Source of the DNA: an uncultured Halobacteriovorax sp.
Lineage (GTDB): Bacteria > Bdellovibrionota > Bacteriovoracia > Bacteriovoracales > Bacteriovoracaceae
NCBI GenBank assembly: GCA_913061265.1
Contig: CAJXVS010000001.1
Location: 496,001-560,000, forward strand
Direction: 5' to 3'
DNA: 64,000 nt
Shown one piece after another: positions 53,478-61,949 of the stretch. The first letter of the stretch is position 1, and every line of letters begins with the position of its first letter. Position numbers and translations under genes: made by a program. Below the pieces are notes generated by a model, which saw only the letters and a list, made by a program, of their open reading frames with translations, was not told where the DNA came from and did not search any database.

Positions 53478-53816
53478 TTAGTTTCTGAAAATATTAGTAT
53501 TAAGATCTAAAACTTCACCCATCCATATGGCATTATCAGTATGGTCAATTAGATTATGTCCTGTACTGGGATGGCTAAAAACAGTTAAGCCTTTTCTATT
53601 CAAAGCTATATACGAAAGAGCTGCACCAAATAATTCATTTGGAACAGATAGCTGAACGCTCCACTTAGGGTGAGGTCCAACATTTTGTTCATGAAAAGTA
53701 CCTACTTCAATAGAGTACTTTTTTTGAACTTCCTTTGACAGCTCTTTTGCCAGATGAATATTTGATTCATCATAATAGAGATGAATATGAAAGTATCTGA
53801 TCATTTGATAATCCAT
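53478..53816 (-). CDS. DOPA 4,5-dioxygenase family protein
   Basis: 112 residues. YFHIHLYYDESNIHLAKELSKEV, then HEQNVGPHPKWSVQLSVP and FSHPSTGHNLIDHTDNAIWMG: the His pairs HIH, PHP, HPSTGH and DHTDNAIW are the conserved set of this small family, which binds a metal and cleaves catechol-type rings. Known members act on DOPA in fungi and bacteria. No signal peptide. Between the YceI gene (12-nt gap) and the fusion gene (16-nt gap). Confidence 0.8.
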   Translation of the reverse strand: MDYQMIRYFHIHLYYDESNIHLAKELSKEVQKKYSIEVGTFHEQNVGPHPKWSVQLSVPNELFGAALSYIALNRKGLTVFSHPSTGHNLIDHTDNAIWMGEVLDLNTNIFRN

Positions 53817-53828
53817 AAATTAAAACGC

Positions 53829-54368
53829 CTATTTTGTTACAAGATTAAAATCTAGACTAACTTCATTGTGTATCATTTTATCACCTAGATTTTTAAAGAA
53901 ATTTCCAGAACCGTAAATCATATCAAACTTCGTTCTATCAAACAGAAGTGTTCCAACGTAATTGCTACCCTCTTTTTTATATTTAAAATTAACAGGGTTC
54001 GTTTTTGCTTTTATAGTAAGATTTGCCCAAAGCATTTTTCCATCATCTTTTGTGATATCTAATTTGGCTAATGGATATTTTTCTACGTTAAAGAAATCAT
54101 TGCTCTTTAAGTGTCCTAGAAATTTTCCGGCCCACTCACCTTTTAAATCCGTGACAGTTACACTACTAATATCCATAACAAAGTTGCCTTTTGTAATGAA
54201 TCCAGCTTTGGATGTTGTAACTTTAGCTGATTTAAGAGAAATCGTTCCTAAATGTTTGCCCGAAACTTTCGTGCCCTTCCAAGAGAAAGAACTTTTCTTT
54301 AGATCAATAGTTGTGCCCGAAGCAGTAAGACTAAGAGCTAGCCCAATAGTTAATAGTAAAGCCTTCAT
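53829..54368 (-). CDS. YceI-family periplasmic lipid-binding protein
   Basis: 179 residues with a Sec signal peptide (about 1-18). IDLKKSSFSWKGTKVSGKHLGTISLKSAKV is the typical YceI opening (strand with KVSGKHLG), LKSNDFFNVEKYPLAKLDIT is the family signature, and NPVNFKYKKEG and NEVSLDFNLV close the barrel. YceI proteins bind isoprenoid or fatty-acyl chains. First gene of the operon, divergent (108 nt) from a LysR-type regulator likely to control it. Confidence 0.88.
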   Translation of the reverse strand: MKALLLTIGLALSLTASGTTIDLKKSSFSWKGTKVSGKHLGTISLKSAKVTTSKAGFITKGNFVMDISSVTVTDLKGEWAGKFLGHLKSNDFFNVEKYPLAKLDITKDDGKMLWANLTIKAKTNPVNFKYKKEGSNYVGTLLFDRTKFDMIYGSGNFFKNLGDKMIHNEVSLDFNLVTK

Positions 54369-54476
54369 ATAACCTCCAATATGGTTTAATTTAAGTTCTT
54401 AAAGACATCATCGTCTAATTTCTCATGTTGCAACAGGGGACATAAATGAAGTACACTGTTTCATATAAGGAACAAT

Positions 54477-55343
54477 ATGGACTTAAATCTTATAAGAACA
54501 TTCGCTAAAGTATCGGAATTAGGAAGTTTTACTAGAGCTGCCAAGGAGCTCAATCAACCAAAGTCTAGAGTAAGTAGGGCCATCTCTAGGCTTGAAAGCG
54601 ATTTAGGGGTTGAGTTAGTTAGAAGGACCACTCGACGAACCAATCTAACTACCGCAGGAGAAGATTTTTACCAGAGAGTATATCTTTTGATCTCTCAATT
54701 AGAACAAGAAGTAGATTATGCTAATGAATATAAGGACGAAGTTGAAGGGCTTTTACGAATTACCGCCCCAGAGGACTTATCCCAAACGATTGTCGCCAAA
54801 ATAATCGCAGCCTTCAACTCTCGTTATCCTAAAGTGAAAATAAAAATAATAATCTCAAATGATTACCTCGATCTAACAAAAGAAAATATCGATCTTGCCT
54901 TTAGGGCTGGAAAAGCAAAAGACTCTAATTTAATCCAGAGGAAGTTATTCGATACCCACCTTGTAACAGTCGCTTCTAAAAAATACCTTCAGACATATGG
55001 CCACCCAAATACATTAGAGGATTTAAAAAAGCATAGAGTAATGCTCTTTGGAGAAATTGAATCCGAGAAAATCTTTGGTAAAAAAGCCAAGAACTTAAAG
55101 ATCGATTCTTTTTTAAGAACCGATAGTTTCCCTATGCTTCTTCAAATGGCCCTTCAGCATCAAGGAATAACGGTCATTCCTGCAATAATATGTAATGAAC
55201 AAGTTAAAAGCGGAGAGCTCCAGCTAGTATTCCCTGAGAACAACACTGGAAAATCCCCCATTAACTTGGTTTATCCCCCAACTAAAAATATGCCTAAAAA
55301 GACAAGAGCCTTTATAGATACTGCTGTAACATTATTTAGTTAG
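54477..55343 (+). CDS. LysR-family transcriptional regulator
   Basis: 288 residues. N-terminal winged helix: LNLIRTFAKVSELGSFTRAAKELNQPKSRVSRAISRLESDLGVELVRRTTRRTNLT, then the substrate-binding domain (LLRITAPEDLSQTIVAKIIAAFNSRYPKVKIKI). It resembles the subgroup of LysR proteins controlling nearby redox genes. Divergent from the YceI-DOPA dioxygenase-glutamate synthase operon, the usual layout for a regulator and its target. Copy C of the repeat lies 77 nt after the stop. Confidence 0.9.
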   Translation: MDLNLIRTFAKVSELGSFTRAAKELNQPKSRVSRAISRLESDLGVELVRRTTRRTNLTTAGEDFYQRVYLLISQLEQEVDYANEYKDEVEGLLRITAPEDLSQTIVAKIIAAFNSRYPKVKIKIIISNDYLDLTKENIDLAFRAGKAKDSNLIQRKLFDTHLVTVASKKYLQTYGHPNTLEDLKKHRVMLFGEIESEKIFGKKAKNLKIDSFLRTDSFPMLLQMALQHQGITVIPAIICNEQVKSGELQLVFPENNTGKSPINLVYPPTKNMPKKTRAFIDTAVTLFS

Positions 55344-55692
55344 GGAAAAGTAATGGAGCTTTCGGTTCCACTAGATTAGAAATACTTTAAAAACGTAGTT
55401 TAAAAGCATCAGGAGATAGTTTGCCCGAGTTACCCGAACCTTCTTAACCATTCCCAATCACTTCTTTAAAATCGGCCAGTTACATTTGATAGAGGCGTCT
55501 TCCACTATTTTAGGTTTTCATTTAACTTCATTCTATTTCACGTTGTTTCACGACGTCGGCGTGACTGGCGGGATTCGAAGGTAAGGACCAATAAACACCC
55601 TATTTAAAAACTCGGCCCCCTATAATTCTCTATTATATGAGGTAACTCTCCCGCCTGCGCGGCCCGCTATGAAATTAAATTTTTAAGAAATT
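55344..55692. other. Intergenic region holding copy C and an integrase-gene remnant edge
   Basis: No complete gene. After the LysR stop come short non-coding sequence with AGGAG at 55411, copy C (55421-55573), the element-end-like sequence GGCGGGATTCGAAGG (looks like a reversed tRNA T-arm), and about 100 nt of unassigned sequence that leads into the recombinase remnant at 55693, whose frame is closed by a TAA at 55684. Confidence 0.5.
55421..55573 (+). repeat. Copy C of the 150-bp fpg-start-like repeat
   Basis: Starts TTGCCCGAGTTACCCGAA, reading (M)PELPE then PS and a stop. Here AGGAG lies 5 nt upstream, so the site has a complete translation start. The core differs from copies A and B by synonymous changes (GAG for GAA, TTA for CTA). 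The arm with TTCATTT/TTTCACG words runs to 55573. Directly left of the recombinase remnant. Confidence 0.85.
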
Positions 55693-56034
55693 TTGTTAGG
55701 ACCTGCTATACTTCTATATAATGTGAATGGTAGACCTCTTAATTATTGTACAATCCAAGTTAACTATAAGAAGGCTATTAAGAAAGCTGATCTGCCCTAC
55801 TCTGGAACTCATATCCTAAGACATGGAATGGCTACGCTTGCTAGAAAAGTAGGTGGTGGTCTAGATGCTGTTGTAGCGATGACAGGGCATAAGGATTACA
55901 AACTAGCGGATCATTATTCTAAACTTGATAGTGAATATCAGCGGGAGCTTAGTGAGAAGATTATGGGAGTTATGCGGGAGAAAGAGAAAGTTGATGTTTC
56001 GGAGTTTGGGAATGTTATTGAGTTGAGGAAATAA
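55693..56034 (+). pseudogene. Tyrosine recombinase, C-terminal remnant
   Basis: 113 residues, frame opening at TTG after a TAA; no N-terminal core-binding domain. Contains the second Arg region HILRHGMATLAR (H-x-x-R), MTGHKDYKLADHYSK with the second conserved His (GHK) and the Tyr nucleophile, and a short tail. The first catalytic Arg and Lys are lost with the rest of the gene. It belongs to the integrase family found beside attachment sites; it may be the remains of the enzyme that inserted one of the 150-bp-repeat-flanked blocks. Confidence 0.85.
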
Positions 56035-56100
56035 ATCCTAGCTCTCGAACTTTAAACATCAATTTGATTAGTTCGAAAGCTAAGTTATTTTTTAATTGAT

Positions 56101-57225
56101 CTATAGAGAATCGGAATAGCCACAATAAGTACCATCCCAAACTAAGTTGATATGATCAGAGCTTTTAAGATCGTCATTATACACATGAATATTAACAATC
56201 CCTTTTCCTCCTGCTAAAGAGCCATTTCCCTCTCGAGAAACAATTAAGAGCTTATCAACATGGCCAACCATAGAAGAGTAATTATTCACATCCTTAGGTA
56301 TTGGCTTTCTCAAGGGTCTTGTATCTGCAATCTTTGAAACAGTGCTTATTACTAGAACTGGGCAATTTAATTGTTTAGAGAGTTCCTTGAGTTTTATACA
56401 TTTCTCAGCATCTTCTCCGGTAATATCTTGTAAATGATCAATAACTACTGCTCCTAAATCTTTTTTAATCTCGGAGGTATGCTTTTTTATTCCTTCCAAG
56501 GGGATATCTTTATTGTAATGATAATAGATGGGCTTTTTTTGAAGCTTAATATAAGTCTCTTCATATCGCTCCTTATCGCCTTCATCTAAATTTTCAATAT
56601 CTCTATCAATTTCACAAAGCTGAACCGCGAGTCTTTTGGTCCATTCACGATGATCAAACTCCGTCGAATAAAATACGATAGGCTTATTCGTTTGATCCAT
56701 CAGACTATTCGCAATATGGACAGTGAGAGCTGTTTTCCCCATACCTGGCCTAGCTGCTATAACTATTAACTGGTCTTTAGATTCCTCTTTAAGCAACTTA
56801 TCTAATTTCGTAAATCCTGTAGTTATACCCATAAAAACATCCTTCTCCTTAGCTGTTAAAATTGAAGAAGGATTAATTTTATCCTCCTCAATCTTTTGAA
56901 TAATATTCTGTAGGGTTAATTTACGATCTTCTAAGTCAGCAATTTTAGAAATTGTTCCATTTAGTTGATTTAAAAAAATACTTCTTAAGTCTTCATTTTG
57001 TAGTTCTTTTGTTCTACGGATAATAGAAATTTCTTTTAGAGAAAAACCTAAACCTTGAAGCGATTTAATGTTTTTAATTCTTGAAATATCCTCTTCTGCA
57101 TAAAGCCTATAATTACTTTCATATTGCCGTACCGGAGCAAGTAATCCTTTCTCCTCATAAATACGTAAAGCCTTAACGCTTACTCCAGATAATTTTGCTA
57201 TTTCAGAAATTTTTAAATTTTTCAT
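56101..57225 (-). CDS. MerR-type regulator fused to a DnaB-like ATPase
   Basis: About 375 residues from ATG 57225 (CAGGGG upstream). Residues 1-70: MerR winged helix ISEIAKLSGVSVKALRIYEEKGLLAPVRQYESNYRLYAEEDI, then a dimerisation coiled coil (to about 120). From about 130: DnaB/RecA fold with GFTKLDKLL, Walker A IAARPGMGKTAL, FYSTEFDHREWTKRLAVQL, Walker B VVIDHLQDI, CPVLVISTVSKIADTRPLRKPI, and an end GIVNIHVYNDDLKSS. The KQR arginine-finger region of DnaB is replaced (YNDDLKSS), and the DnaB N-terminal domain is absent. Role unknown: perhaps an ATP-gated regulator or defence factor. Confidence 0.85.
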   Translation of the reverse strand: MKNLKISEIAKLSGVSVKALRIYEEKGLLAPVRQYESNYRLYAEEDISRIKNIKSLQGLGFSLKEISIIRRTKELQNEDLRSIFLNQLNGTISKIADLEDRKLTLQNIIQKIEEDKINPSSILTAKEKDVFMGITTGFTKLDKLLKEESKDQLIVIAARPGMGKTALTVHIANSLMDQTNKPIVFYSTEFDHREWTKRLAVQLCEIDRDIENLDEGDKERYEETYIKLQKKPIYYHYNKDIPLEGIKKHTSEIKKDLGAVVIDHLQDITGEDAEKCIKLKELSKQLNCPVLVISTVSKIADTRPLRKPIPKDVNNYSSMVGHVDKLLIVSREGNGSLAGGKGIVNIHVYNDDLKSSDHINLVWDGTYCGYSDSL

Positions 57226-57246
57226 ATTAACCCCTGGATAGAACAA

Positions 57247-57758
57247 TAAACCCTCCCCCTAGGGAGAGCTCAAGCGGTAATTTAAAGAATTTAGTATTTT
57301 ATAACAAGTTTAAGGCTAGAAGCGTTTAATTAAGACCATTTAATCATTGATTTAAACAAAGCGTTAATTCAAAGAGGCTACCTCCCCTAACAAACCCAGT
57401 TCTGGCATCCAAATTCGCCAACTCTCCCCAAAAGTTCTATAAAAGTCCTACAGGCCCCCTCTTGACCACCTAACCCACTGAAATTAAAGAGAATGCCCGA
57501 ACTACCCGACCTATCTAACTAAACCTCACGCTCTCTTTTAAAAACGTTTACTTACTAGAGGTAGGGACGCCTTCCGTAACTTTTGGATTTAATTTTACTT
57601 CACTCAATTTCACGTTGCTTCACAACTTCGGCGGGAATGGTGGGACAAGTAAGAAAAAGGGTACGCAATACTTTTTCTAATTAGGTACATTATACCTTTT
57701 TTCCAATTTTCTACTGCTTCAAAAAGGAAAGGTATCACGTAACCTATTTAGTTTTGCT
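57247..57758. other. Intergenic region holding copy D and repeat hairpins
   Basis: About 510 bases without a gene between two minus-strand genes. It contains the upstream region of the MerR-DnaB gene, copy D (57494-57644), an A/T-rich hairpin series with GGGTACGCAATACTTTTT near 57659 and GGTATCACGTAACC near 57732, related to the hairpins at 611 and 948. The last of these lies at the 3' end of the 57759 gene and could end its transcript. Confidence 0.5.
57494..57644 (+). repeat. Copy D of the 150-bp fpg-start-like repeat
   Basis: Starts ATGCCCGAACTACCCGAC, reading MPELPD, then LSN and a stop. Arm words TTTAATTTTACTTCAC and TTTCACGTTGCTTCAC align with copy C; the end GGCGGGAATGGTGGG corresponds to GGCGTGACTGGCGGG in copy C. 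Confidence 0.85.
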
Positions 57759-60080
57759 TTAACACATTCCAAAACTAGTTAATCGTAGAACCCCATCAGA
57801 GTCCATATACTTGATCCAACCTTCTTGCTTTTCTTCAAAGTCCCATACATCTCTTTCATCACAGTATCTCTTTTCAAATTTTACTTTAAGCCAAACTATT
57901 CCATCTACAATTCTTGCCTCTATAAATTGAAAGTGCATATTAGTACTGTTACCTGATAAATTCTTGATGACTTTAAATTCTGAGTTTGGTTTTGACCAAA
58001 CTTTACCATCCCACTTAGGATGAATAGCGAATCCATCGTAATAATTCCTAAATTTTGAGAAGTCAGAAGGAAGAAATTCATAATCGAGTTTTTTTGAAGA
58101 GTACCTTCTATATACACCCTTGCTTGTTTCGTACAAAATCCAAGCACTAGAGTTCTTATCAATTTGAAATACTTGATAATTCATCTGATTGATTCCCCGA
58201 ACACCCTCATGAAATGCTCTGACGCCATCTAAAAACATCGGCTTATACACTTTATCAAAAACAATTGGCCATTTTTCATTTTCCCTCAGAATCTTTTCTA
58301 CTTTTTTATTAATTAGAGGTTTAAGAGACTGACTGCAAGGAGGGATTACATAGCTCAATTTATAGTTTCGCTTTACCATTTCCTCAAAAAGGTCATAGTG
58401 GCCAAACTTTATGAGGTATTCCATAAATACGAAGTTGTTACAACTATCATTTAAAAAAATTGGTCTTAAATCAACATCCAACTTAAGAAAGGTTTCTAAT
58501 ATATTATTCCATTCTTCGAAAGAGAAAGATTTAGATCTCTCTCGCTTGTTCCATTTTCTCCAATCATAGTTATCTACAAGTATATCTGACAGGGCCAAGC
58601 CACTTGGTTTGAATGTGCCAGAAAGCAAAAAGTTCGAAACATTTTTTGTAGATTTAACTTCTTCTGGGTAATAATCATTAAAAGAAAAAAGCTCCTTAAA
58701 GAAGTGCCTCTGTATTAATCTTGAATTTTGAGGAAAAGCTAGCTTAGAGGAGTGCTTAATGATTTCATTCACTCTTCCAAATGAGGCTAGAGCGAGAACT
58801 ACTGGGAATTTTTTAAAATCTTTTAAATTCTTTACTATATCTTTCGTCTTAAAGCGCCCTCCTTCCAAAAAGGCTCTATTAATACCTCCTTCATCTTCTT
58901 CGATAGAGAATTGTTTGACGATAGCATCAATAAGAACTCTACGTTCGTTACGTGGACTTATTGTGCTAGAGGAAAAAATAAGTTCGGTAAAACTATAGTT
59001 GCATCGCTCTCCTAGTTCTATACATTCATTTCCTAAAATGTCTCTCGAAGGTTTTACTAAGTCTAATTTGGCAACTAAGCTATAAGGAATCCCATAAGAG
59101 CTTAGGTAATTCCCTAAATAGTAAAAGTCTTCTCCTATATCTTTTAAAATTTGATACCTAAATAAATTTAGATCCTTTTGCGAGAGCTCCTTTTCTTTAA
59201 TCTGCCCACGAGCGTACTTAATTCCCACAGAAAATTTTCTGACTTTTGAATCATAAAGGGTTTTGAAATGATTTTTTAAATAAGAGCTATTCAAATCACC
59301 TAAAAGATCACACTCGGAGATACCTTCTTCCCCAAGTAAACTATATCCTTCAACTGAAGTATTAATAACTTTCTTCTCCTTTATTTGATTTAAGCTATAA
59401 ACTTCTACGATATTTTTAACCCTCAATTCGAAATCAAGACAAACTGCCCGCCCAAGGATTTTCTTTTCAGTGTCCTTTGATAAATTTTTAATAGTTAAGC
59501 TAGTTGACTCGTTTGGAATAATTCCGATATTTACAGCTTTATAGTTTTTAATTTCGTTAATAAACTTAAGGGAAGGATAGGTACCACTAGTAATAATTTT
59601 TAATATCTCGTCCGAACTATAGAATGGAGAATCCATATAAATTTTAAATTCGGAATCTAATTGTTTACCGAGTTTCCTGCTTAACGTGATAAAGAACTCT
59701 TCAAAGACTTTGCTTCTAAAACTCAAACCCATATATTGTTTAATAATTTCATTTGAAAAATCCGTACCGGACTTCTGACTCTCTTTATTCAGTATTTTAT
59801 CAAAGCTTTTCAATCCCGAACTGAATTTCAATACTTGTTTTTCGAGTATTTTTTTATTATTAAATATTTCACTTGAAGGATGGCCTTCAAAAAGTAAATA
59901 ACGAAGCTCTTTTGGTTTCCAGAATAATTTAGACTCTTCGAGTGTTAGCAATTTGATTTCCGGATAAAGACTCACAATTCTAGAGTCTTTATCTTTTTTC
60001 AACTTTGATATCGAAATAGAAGATATTATGATAAGAGCAGTTAGCAACATCCCCACAATAAAATACTTTTTCTTAATCAT
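57759..60080 (-). CDS. Large orphan protein with N-terminal anchor, possibly envelope-associated
   Basis: 773 residues. An N-terminal signal anchor (MIKKKYFIVGMLLTALIIISSISI) suggests export or membrane tethering. The remainder is mostly helical in appearance, with stretches such as FVVLALASFGRVNEIIKHSSKLAF and FVFMEYLIKFGHYDLFEEMVKRNYKLS that recall helical solenoids such as ankyrin-like repeats, without a clear family match. The C-terminal about 130 residues (WILYETSKGVYRRY ... EGWIKYMDSDGVLRLTSFGMC) are beta-rich, possibly SH3-like. Flanked by copies D and E of the 150-bp repeat. Confidence 0.7.
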   Translation of the reverse strand: MIKKKYFIVGMLLTALIIISSISISKLKKDKDSRIVSLYPEIKLLTLEESKLFWKPKELRYLLFEGHPSSEIFNNKKILEKQVLKFSSGLKSFDKILNKESQKSGTDFSNEIIKQYMGLSFRSKVFEEFFITLSRKLGKQLDSEFKIYMDSPFYSSDEILKIITSGTYPSLKFINEIKNYKAVNIGIIPNESTSLTIKNLSKDTEKKILGRAVCLDFELRVKNIVEVYSLNQIKEKKVINTSVEGYSLLGEEGISECDLLGDLNSSYLKNHFKTLYDSKVRKFSVGIKYARGQIKEKELSQKDLNLFRYQILKDIGEDFYYLGNYLSSYGIPYSLVAKLDLVKPSRDILGNECIELGERCNYSFTELIFSSSTISPRNERRVLIDAIVKQFSIEEDEGGINRAFLEGGRFKTKDIVKNLKDFKKFPVVLALASFGRVNEIIKHSSKLAFPQNSRLIQRHFFKELFSFNDYYPEEVKSTKNVSNFLLSGTFKPSGLALSDILVDNYDWRKWNKRERSKSFSFEEWNNILETFLKLDVDLRPIFLNDSCNNFVFMEYLIKFGHYDLFEEMVKRNYKLSYVIPPCSQSLKPLINKKVEKILRENEKWPIVFDKVYKPMFLDGVRAFHEGVRGINQMNYQVFQIDKNSSAWILYETSKGVYRRYSSKKLDYEFLPSDFSKFRNYYDGFAIHPKWDGKVWSKPNSEFKVIKNLSGNSTNMHFQFIEARIVDGIVWLKVKFEKRYCDERDVWDFEEKQEGWIKYMDSDGVLRLTSFGMC

Positions 60081-60438
60081 AATACGACTCTAGAAATTCA
60101 AGGTGACTTGTAAGATCGCACAGGCTCCGAAAAGGTTCCCCGACCAACCATTTTTTCTAATAACGAGTATATGTTTACGCCAATCCCATGGCAATTTATG
60201 AGAAAAGCACATACCCAACAACGCTAAGCGCCGTCTCGCATACAATCTAAAGTACTATAAAGATTCATGCTCTGCCCGAGTTACCCGATGCCTAATTCAA
60301 CTAACAACAGAATCAATCTAATTGGCAATTTAAGGACTAAGTAAGGCTTTCCACTTTTTTAAAGCTTCATTTCTTTTCACATCAATTAAACTTTAGATCA
60401 TTTTCTTTAATTTTATAGGGTGAGAAAGGTGAGCAGGT
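60081..60438. other. Intergenic region holding copy E
   Basis: About 360 bases without a gene. It contains copy E (60272-60420) and, to its left, the promoter region of the 57759 gene with GC-rich patches (CCCCGACC, GCGCCGTCTCGC) that stand out in this AT-rich sequence. Confidence 0.5.
60272..60420 (+). repeat. Copy E of the 150-bp fpg-start-like repeat
   Basis: Starts CTGCCCGAGTTACCCGAT, reading (M)PELPD, then A and a stop. No clear ribosome-binding site. GGCTTTCCACTTTTTT and TTCATTTCTTTTCACATC align with the arms of the other copies, but the end is more diverged and the boundary is approximate. Confidence 0.75.
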
Positions 60439-61863
60439 TTACTTCTTTTTCTTCATAGGAATAATCTGGTTCTTTAAAAGACGAGGACTAATTCCTTTCT
60501 TCTTTGCATCAACCTTTAACTTCCTAAACTTGGGACTAGAACCGCCCCACTCTTCATAATAATATCTAAAGGTCATATATGCTTCCACAGACTTAAAAGA
60601 CATATTCAAGCAAACGTTATGCCTCCGAGAGCTTCTTTTTGAACTGAGGTCATACTTAATCTCATTTGCAATTTTAAAATCTTCGATAAAGTTACTTATC
60701 CCTTCCTCAGTGTAGTATGTAGAGCTAAAGCAATATTCAATTTCACTCCACTCACCATCTTTTATGTTACTAATATCTTTTAGCACAGACTCGTAGTAAT
60801 CCTTTCGCCCTCTACTATAAGGTTCACCTTTAATAATATCGTCAAAATCAAAATCCCTAACTTCATATATAAGGCTAGTATCAATATCTTCTACAATATA
60901 GTGATAACTTCGATTATTCGGGACAAGAATAGTAAACATATCCTCCCCTCTATAATAAAACTTGTTCAGAACTTTCAACCTAGCCCCTGGCTTTAAATAG
61001 CCTACTCTCCTCGGCGTAATCAAACGGTCATACCCCATACAATTAGAGCAAGGATTATGAAGTTCCATTAGCCTCCTATCCTCATAGTAGGCGACATCAG
61101 AGTTCCACCTTATGTAATTACTGACATCACTATTTTTAGGCCTATTTTTCTCATAAGCGATATGCTGTTTCGTAATGACAGTTCCGTTTAGAACCCCATC
61201 AGATAATTCCATAGTCCGACCAGAGTAAACCTCATGCTTGCCAGAGGGGCTTTCTAAACTCGAAAGATAATTATCGCTGAAGAATACGACATATAGAATC
61301 CCTCCAAGGAAAACCAAGCTCATTACCCTCGTAAGGTTTAGAAAAAAAAACTTAGTCTTCCCACTATCTTCCCCACTCTCTTCTTTTACTGACTGTAGTT
61401 CTTCAGCTTCTTTTTCGACAGTTTCTTCAACAGGTTTATTTCGAGTGATACGAGAAAGATTCCAGATGGCTTCAAAAATGAAAAAGATTATAAGGGCAGG
61501 CCAACACACTAAGAGCCCAAGTTCAATAAAAGTTAAAACGTGTATTCCAATGGAAGGGAGAAGCCCCCAATGAAAGTATCCTTTATGGTAGTACTTTCGA
61601 CTAAAGAACAATGATAGTCCTATCAAAATAATTATAAATACGCCTGAGATAGCCATTCCCTCGTAAAGGAACTTAGAAGAACGATGGTCTCCTAAGATAA
61701 GGTCTTTAACAATGTAGATGAACTGAGCAACTAGAATAGAGTAAATAAGGAAGCCATAAAGAAGCTTCTTATCATTATTTCCTTTAACTCTATCTATTCT
61801 CATCCCCATATAAAAAAAGAGAGAACAAAACATTGCTTGGTATATAAATGATTGAAGCTGCAT
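60439..61863 (-). CDS. Orphan polytopic membrane protein with a cysteine-containing extracellular domain
   Basis: 474 residues. Five or six hydrophobic helices in the first 200 residues (QAMFCSLFFYMGM, LYGFLIYSILVAQFIYIV, ISGVFIIILIGLSLFF, IGIHVLTFIELGLLVCWPALIIFFIF, LTRVMSLVFLGGILYVVFF). The soluble C-terminal half has PCSNCMGYD (a CxxC pair, about residue 270), a beta-rich segment LKPGARLKVLNKFYYRGEDMF and a charged end rich in Lys. No family recognised. It lies between copy E and the fpg start. Confidence 0.65.
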   Translation of the reverse strand: MQLQSFIYQAMFCSLFFYMGMRIDRVKGNNDKKLLYGFLIYSILVAQFIYIVKDLILGDHRSSKFLYEGMAISGVFIIILIGLSLFFSRKYYHKGYFHWGLLPSIGIHVLTFIELGLLVCWPALIIFFIFEAIWNLSRITRNKPVEETVEKEAEELQSVKEESGEDSGKTKFFFLNLTRVMSLVFLGGILYVVFFSDNYLSSLESPSGKHEVYSGRTMELSDGVLNGTVITKQHIAYEKNRPKNSDVSNYIRWNSDVAYYEDRRLMELHNPCSNCMGYDRLITPRRVGYLKPGARLKVLNKFYYRGEDMFTILVPNNRSYHYIVEDIDTSLIYEVRDFDFDDIIKGEPYSRGRKDYYESVLKDISNIKDGEWSEIEYCFSSTYYTEEGISNFIEDFKIANEIKYDLSSKRSSRRHNVCLNMSFKSVEAYMTFRYYYEEWGGSSPKFRKLKVDAKKKGISPRLLKNQIIPMKKKK

Positions 61864-61949
61864 TATGACATCCTTTTAGGTAGTTCCTAAATTAAATTAT
61901 AAGTGATATTTAGTTCATCTAGATAATTTATTTAACAGGACGACGCACC

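Noticed and set aside
55560-55600. tRNA-like sequence (TTCGAATCCCGCC on the minus strand)
   Set aside because: Only a T-loop and half a stem can be formed; there is no anticodon or D arm. It may be a relic of an attachment site but is not a tRNA gene.
50907-60420. Integron attC array
   Set aside because: The copies share a directly conserved arm and a coding-like core, not the inverted R'/R'' symmetry of attC, and the recombinase remnant shows no integron-specific segment.
55421-60420. Insertion sequences
   Set aside because: No transposase gene or terminal inverted repeats were seen beside the copies; a site-specific recombinase remnant fits better.
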